Assembly (NCBI GenBank): GCA_001692895.1 | Contig: KV748226.1 | Location: 312,329 to 376,328, forward strand | Reading direction: 5' to 3' | Length of the DNA stretch: 64,000 nucleotides | Origin: Cenococcum geophilum 1.58 | Taxonomy: Eukaryota > Ascomycota > Dothideomycetes > Gloniales > Gloniaceae | Shown: positions 59,601 to 64,000 of the stretch, piece after piece | Layout: each line of letters opens with the position of its first letter | How positions within the stretch are numbered: position 1 is the first letter of the stretch | Notes under the pieces: model-generated | Seen by the model: only the letters and a program-made list of their open reading frames with translations | The model's database searches: none | Told to the model about the DNA's origin: nothing | Position numbers and translations under genes: made by a program

Positions 59601-61800
59601 CTCTACTAGTACCTTTATAGTAGGGTTAGTGTACTTCTTCAGTACTAAAGCCTTCTTAATATTAGCTATAGTAACACCGAAGATCATATATTCGGGTTTC
59701 TTAGCAAGTCACACTAGCGGGGTAGCTCTAATTATATAGATATCTAGGGTGCTAAGCTCGCTTAGATTGTCTATAGTTTCTTATTTAGGTTTAAGTTTAG
59801 TATTAGGTACGGAGTTAGTGTTAGATTTAGGTTTAGGTTCTTTAAGTATTCTTTTTATTATAGAGTACTAGTTCTTCTGGTAGTTTTATATACTAAGCTT
59901 AAGCTTCTGCTTAGTTTGGGGCGGTGTAGTACTTAGGGTCTGTTTGTAGGGTTTAGTAGAAATTCTAGATCTTTGGTGGATATTAGTAGAATTTTTATAT
60001 TAGTGGAATTTGGTAGAATTTTTAGGTTGGTGGAATCTAGTGGATTTTTTAGGTATAGGGTGGATATTAATAGAAATCTTAGGCTAGTAGATCTTGGTGG
60101 ATTTCCTAGATTTTAGTTTAGGGTTAGGGTGGTATATTATAAGGTATTTCTACTTATAACAAGAGGCGGTAAATAAAAGCTTAAGGTTGTTTTAATTAAT
60201 AGTTACCTTATATAGCTTTATCTAGGGTTATCTAAGGATTACTAGGTGACCTAAGGTAGTGACAAAAAGCTTAATTAGTTCTTTGTGGTTTAGGTATTAA
60301 AGTCTTAGGGCTACTACGTGGGTAATACGGCCTAAGATAGTGCGTTTGCCATTAAATCTAAATACGTTAATATGCTAGTTAAGGGGGGTTAGGGTAAAAC
60401 CATTTTCTTATATAAAGATTTTGTTAATAAATCCTATGCTGCTAGCTCTTGTATTAATTAAGACTTAAGCATTAATCCGTTAATTATCCTACTAAAGATA
60501 ACAGTTAGCGGTTATACTACGATCCTAAGAGTTAAAGTTTATGATATTTAAAGTATTTAATAAGATTTTAAGGCAGAGCCGTCCTGGAGAGCGACTTAGC
60601 TCTAAGACCTTCCTTTTAAAGGTAATTAGGGCGGAGTTCTTATAGAGCGTCGGTTAGAGCTTCGTCCTTATAAATAGTGCTTACTAGTTATATGGCTAGA
60701 ACTAGGTAAAGATTAGAGACGGTAACTAGAAGATTAGTACGGTAAACGGTTGTTAGTATTAGCCGTTTATAAATTATATTTGGGCATAGGGGCGGAGTAA
60801 TAGTTAGAGAGGTAGGAGTTGCTTCTATATTTAAAGCAAAGGCCTAGCTTAGTGCGTTGTTTTTATTTAAAGGATCCTAGTAGGGTGTATCCTAGCGTTC
60901 CAGTATCAATATCTATAATGTTGGGGTGCTTAGGCTAAGATAATAACTTAGTAGATATTTATAGGGTTGCCGTATTATACCGAGGGACGTGTTTTAGTGT
61001 TAGGCATAGTATATTATTATACCATTTATTAATAACGTTTATGTAGGCATTAAGGGCTCCTAGTAGGTCTACGCCTATTAGGGAGGTTTTTAGTTTAGGG
61101 CTTAATGATTTAATAAGGCTGTTAATTAGTGCGGAATTGTTTTAGCCTGTTTCCCTTACGTAACGGTTAAATTTAGAGAAATATACTAGGAAACTCTTTA
61201 TCCCCTAAGCTATATAGTTTATCTTTCTTTAAGTAGTGGCTTAGCGGTTCAGGTTACTATATATAGCTTTAAGAAGTATAACTAGGCTTCGTACTAAGTT
61301 TAGCTAGAGGGGTTTAATAAGGTTAGCTGCCTCTCCTCCTAGTTAACTTAGGGCGTAACAGAGTCGGTTAGCTTTAGTTAGGTAGCAGTTAGTATTTCTA
61401 ATTAGTTTATTCTTAAGCTGGCTTAAAAATAATTGGGGTTTTTATTATTTACCGGTAAATATTAGGGGGTTAGGTAACTGTTCGGATCGTTATAGTACGG
61501 TAATCGGTTTAGGGTGGATAGCTACTATAGGTTTGGGGTAAATAACTATTGTAGGTTTAGGGCTCGCGTTTCGTATATAAGCCTCTAGCGATAGCGTAGG
61601 CATCTTAAGGATATAGACTTCCTCTTAAAGGGCTTCTATTATTTTTTAATGCCGTGCTTTTTGCTTAGCTTGCTATTAGGTTAGGGCGACTTATTATTAT
61701 TTAAGGGCCTCTATAAAGGACTTCTGCATACTTACTATTTATTCTTAAAAAATGGATATAATATTAGTGGCCGTTACGGGGGCTTTAGGTGCGTTTTCCA
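56690..61800 (-). pseudogene. gag-pol relic of D
   Basis: On the minus strand gag starts near 61800 (MENAPKAPVTATNIISIF). A zinc-knuckle remnant GLCFKYREATP lies near 60845-60810. The RT catalytic box is degraded to [11 protein letters not shown] near 59050-59020. The integrase end lies near 57030-56900 (KNAGPYKVKKVVSSYFY, LKLPNIVKIHPIFHTSVLYP). A chromodomain-type tail follows near 56850-56700 (LVKVDGKNKYF, then NDIKYNKRKRQ). Stops are RIP-type. Confidence 0.75.
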
Positions 61801-61836
61801 TCTCAGGCGGTAGTATAAGTAGTTAACGTAACGTAG

Positions 61837-62236
61837 TGTTACGGAGTAAGTATAAGCGACGATAATATATAGCAAAGTAGATATTATTAAGCTATATATA
61901 TAAACTGTATAATAGGGTTAAGACGTTACGTAAGAAGAAAGGGTCGGAAATTGGGAAGAAAGGGTATATATCGTTAACTTAGTTACTTAGTTAATATATA
62001 TATAGGGCAGAATAGGGTTTAGGTTGTGGTCCTGGCAGAACTTAGCAGAATTCGGTAAAACTTGGCAGAATTCGGTAGAACTTAGTAGAATTTGGTGGAA
62101 CTTGGCAGAATATGGCAGAATTCCGTAGATTGCCGTTAGATTGCTATTAGATTGCCATTTTACGGTTGGTCTCTAATTGCTAAGTTAGTAGAAATAGGTA
62201 AACGTGTGTAAGGTGTTATGGGGGTGTCCCGTAACA
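61837..62236 (-). repeat. 5' LTR of D (400 bp)
   Basis: TGTTACGGAG...TCCCGTAACA. Both ends are intact here, unlike the other LTR. Confidence 0.9.
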
Positions 62237-62241
62237 ATAAT

Positions 62242-63285
62242 GTTCTATAACGGCCCTATAAGGCTAGCCTCTAGGCCAATATTAGGAAGTTAGAATTTAG
62301 TATAAAGTATATAAAGTACTTAGGGTTTATTATTAGTATAGACGGAATTAAGGCAAACCTAAAAAGACGGCCGTAATTAATTAATAGGAATTACTACGGA
62401 CCGTAAAAGGGATATAGTCATTTTTAGGCTTTTATAACTTCTACTAACGCTTTATTAAGAACTATAGCAGAATTACTTAGCCCCTTAGCCGCCTTACTAT
62501 AAAGGACTGGCCCTTCTACTTTAATACTATATATAGGCAGGCTTTTAATAAGCTTAAGAAATAACTAGTCTCCGCTCCCTTACTCGCCTACTTTAACCTA
62601 AAACGGCCCTTAATGCTAAAAACGGATGCCTTAGATAGTATTATTGCTAGCGTTTATTCCTAAAAGTAGATAAATAGAGAATAGCACCCTATTACTTACT
62701 ACTTAAAGACTATAATAGATACTAAGCTAAACTACCTAATCTATAATAAAGAAATATTGGCTATTATCTCTAGATTTTAACACTGGCGAGTATAGCTAAA
62801 AGGGACCCCTAAGCCTATTTAGGTAGTTTTAGATTATAAGGCCCTTATAGCGTGGCAAGCGTGCTAAATAGACACCCTATCCTAATTCTACTTCCTAATT
62901 ATATATAGGCCAGGCGCCACTAACTATATAGACGCTCTTATAAGGCGTAACTAGGACTTAGATAACTAGATAGCTATAAAGACCTTACTATAAACCTAAA
63001 CACTACTATAACTAGAGCACCTTAACCCTTAGATATGGGAAGAACTAAGTACTAAACCTTTAAGCGTTAAGATATGTCCTATTAACCCTATGGAATTTAA
63101 CCTTATTAATAAACTACTGCAAGCAAACCGTATAGATCCTTCTCTATAAAAGTACTGTAAAAAGGTAAAGGACGTTACTAGCCTATAGTCCCTTGAAAAT
63201 GGATTACTTAAGCACTAAAAATAGCTAGTAGTAGTAGAGGAATAGAACTTATAGACTTAGTATAAGGGGACTTTATAGACAGGGG
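62242..63285 (+). pseudogene. pol relic of E2, right part (RT end, RNase H)
   Basis: Resumes the E2 frame after D. KYIKYLGFIISIDGIKANLK (about 62304-62363) is the RT-RNase H junction block. MLKTDALDSIIASVYSQ near 62610-62660 holds the first RNase H aspartate. YNKEILAIISRF near 62742-62780 and VLDYKALIAW near 62828-62860 follow. The integrase is absent, as an F-family LTR starts at about 63286. Confidence 0.75.
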
Positions 63286-63480
63286 GCTATAAGGACACGA
63301 TTATAGAATAAAATAGATTAGTAAGAAAGACAAATCCTTAAGAAGGTAAGGCCTCTAGAATTGTAGAGACTATATACTATAGGTATATACCTTTAGTATA
63401 TAACCAGCAACTATCTAAAGGGCGTCTAGGGGTTATCCTAAGGGCAACCTAAGGTATCCGCAATAATATCCCTTATATTA
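63286..63480 (-). repeat. 3' LTR of F (partial, left end approximate)
   Basis: Matches the reverse complement of 44404-44598 and includes the near-palindrome around ggtatatacctttagtatat. The left boundary is only where the match with the other copy stops. Confidence 0.6.
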
Positions 63481-64000
63481 CCCCCCATTTTTTATAGTTA
63501 GCCCCTAATCGCTATTACCTTATAATAAGGAGATTATAAGGGTTTAGAGAGATATTAGAGAGATATTAGTATACCGCTGTATATTATCTATCTATTTAAC
63601 CCCTATTTTAAACTCTTAAAAACCTTAATAAGGAAAAAATATAACTAGAGAAAAGATATAAGGATTACTAGGAGACCTACTAGAAGCTTACTAAAAGCCT
63701 AATAGTAACTATCTAGGCTAACTTAAGGATTTTTATATAACTTTATATTTAAGCCTTTATGCCGGTTTATAATTAATTATAAGCATTATAGGCAATTTGG
63801 TATTCCTAATATAATTCCATAAAACTATTTAGTATATAGCTTAATATATAGGGCCTTAGCTTACCGTCGTTTTTAACTATTAAGATATAATATATAATAT
63901 ATAATCTATAATCGTTTTTTATAATCCTTTATATTACTAATATATTACTCCCGTATTTACCCTTAGGCTATTAAATACGGTTAAGGTATTAATTAGTTAT
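63286..64000 (-). mobile_element. family F LTR element, 3' end, runs off the window
   Basis: On the minus strand a polypurine-like run (reverse complement of ccccccattttttatag, about 63481-63497) precedes a TAATATAAGGG LTR start at 63480, so the body lies to the right. The body (63500-64000) has no clear domain. The shared LTR part also occurs at 44404-44598. Confidence 0.6.

Larger units (their letters stand above)
56217..62236 (-). mobile_element. family D Gypsy element, complete
   Basis: 6020 bp with two 400-bp LTRs and a perfect 5-bp target duplication ATAAT (56212-56216 and 62237-62241). The internal region reads on the minus strand. Inserted in the RT of E2. All frames are RIP-broken. 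Confidence 0.92.

Noticed and set aside
1..64000. tRNA or rRNA genes
   Set aside because: I saw no cloverleaf with the usual A and B boxes and no rRNA-like stretch; a tRNAscan run would be decisive.

Overview
The window reads as nuclear DNA of a filamentous ascomycete. Probable class Dothideomycetes, order Pleosporales; this is an inference from gene families (a fibroin-3-related membrane protein, an Hsp70-like ATPase, a DUF7708/NACHT-type STAND protein), 50-120 bp introns and RIP-type mutation, not a species call. It has a two-compartment layout: a gene-bearing island of normal base composition (about 18.48-35.44 kb) between two very AT-rich blocks (1-18.4 kb and 35.4-64 kb) made of nested, dead transposable elements. 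In the AT-rich blocks TA is very common, most former coding frames are closed by TAA/TAG, and LTR pairs differ by C/T and G/A transitions, the signature of repeat-induced point mutation (RIP).

Left block. It holds the 3' end of a chromodomain Gypsy element (family C, copy A, +) and an inverted near-complete copy (B, -) lying tail to tail; a second Gypsy family (G, +) with a chromodomain; and a hAT transposase relic split by a complete Tad1-like LINE (12224-17798, -) with a 15-bp target duplication and a TTA-type tail. A 9-bp tandem repeat lies just before the gene island.

Gene island. In order: a STAND-type NTPase pseudogene (19291-21486, +); a fibroin-3-like single-pass membrane protein (21769-23121, -) with a perfect 81-bp in-frame duplication; a 141-bp TA-flanked MITE; a 765-residue C2H2 zinc-finger protein (24281-26762, +); a 690-residue Hsp70-like ATPase with seven exons (27708-30201, -); a cluster of inverted repeat modules (30921-31770); and a 240-residue protein with a Met-Gly-Cys lipidation-type N-terminus (32517-33378, +). 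Exons were assembled by hand from splice sites and reading phase.

Right block. Two near-full-length family C chromoviruses lie in the same orientation (C1 35716-43667, 425-bp LTRs, TSD aaaac; C2 44599-52579). C1 sits inside an LTR of family D. A complete family D element (56217-62236, -, 400-bp LTRs, TSD ataat) sits inside the reverse transcriptase of a family E Gypsy element (53009-63285). A further LTR element (F, -) runs off the right end. A 127-bp insertion in C2 has escaped RIP.

The mobile elements form a nested record of bursts followed by RIP, and the island carries genes of families often found in fungal accessory regions. The points most worth following are an undescribed antisense ORF carried in the 3' region of the family C chromovirus, the four-module inverted repeat, the RIP-type stop codons inside the NTPase gene, and the lipidation-type gene with its Q-S-R-A-G repeat.
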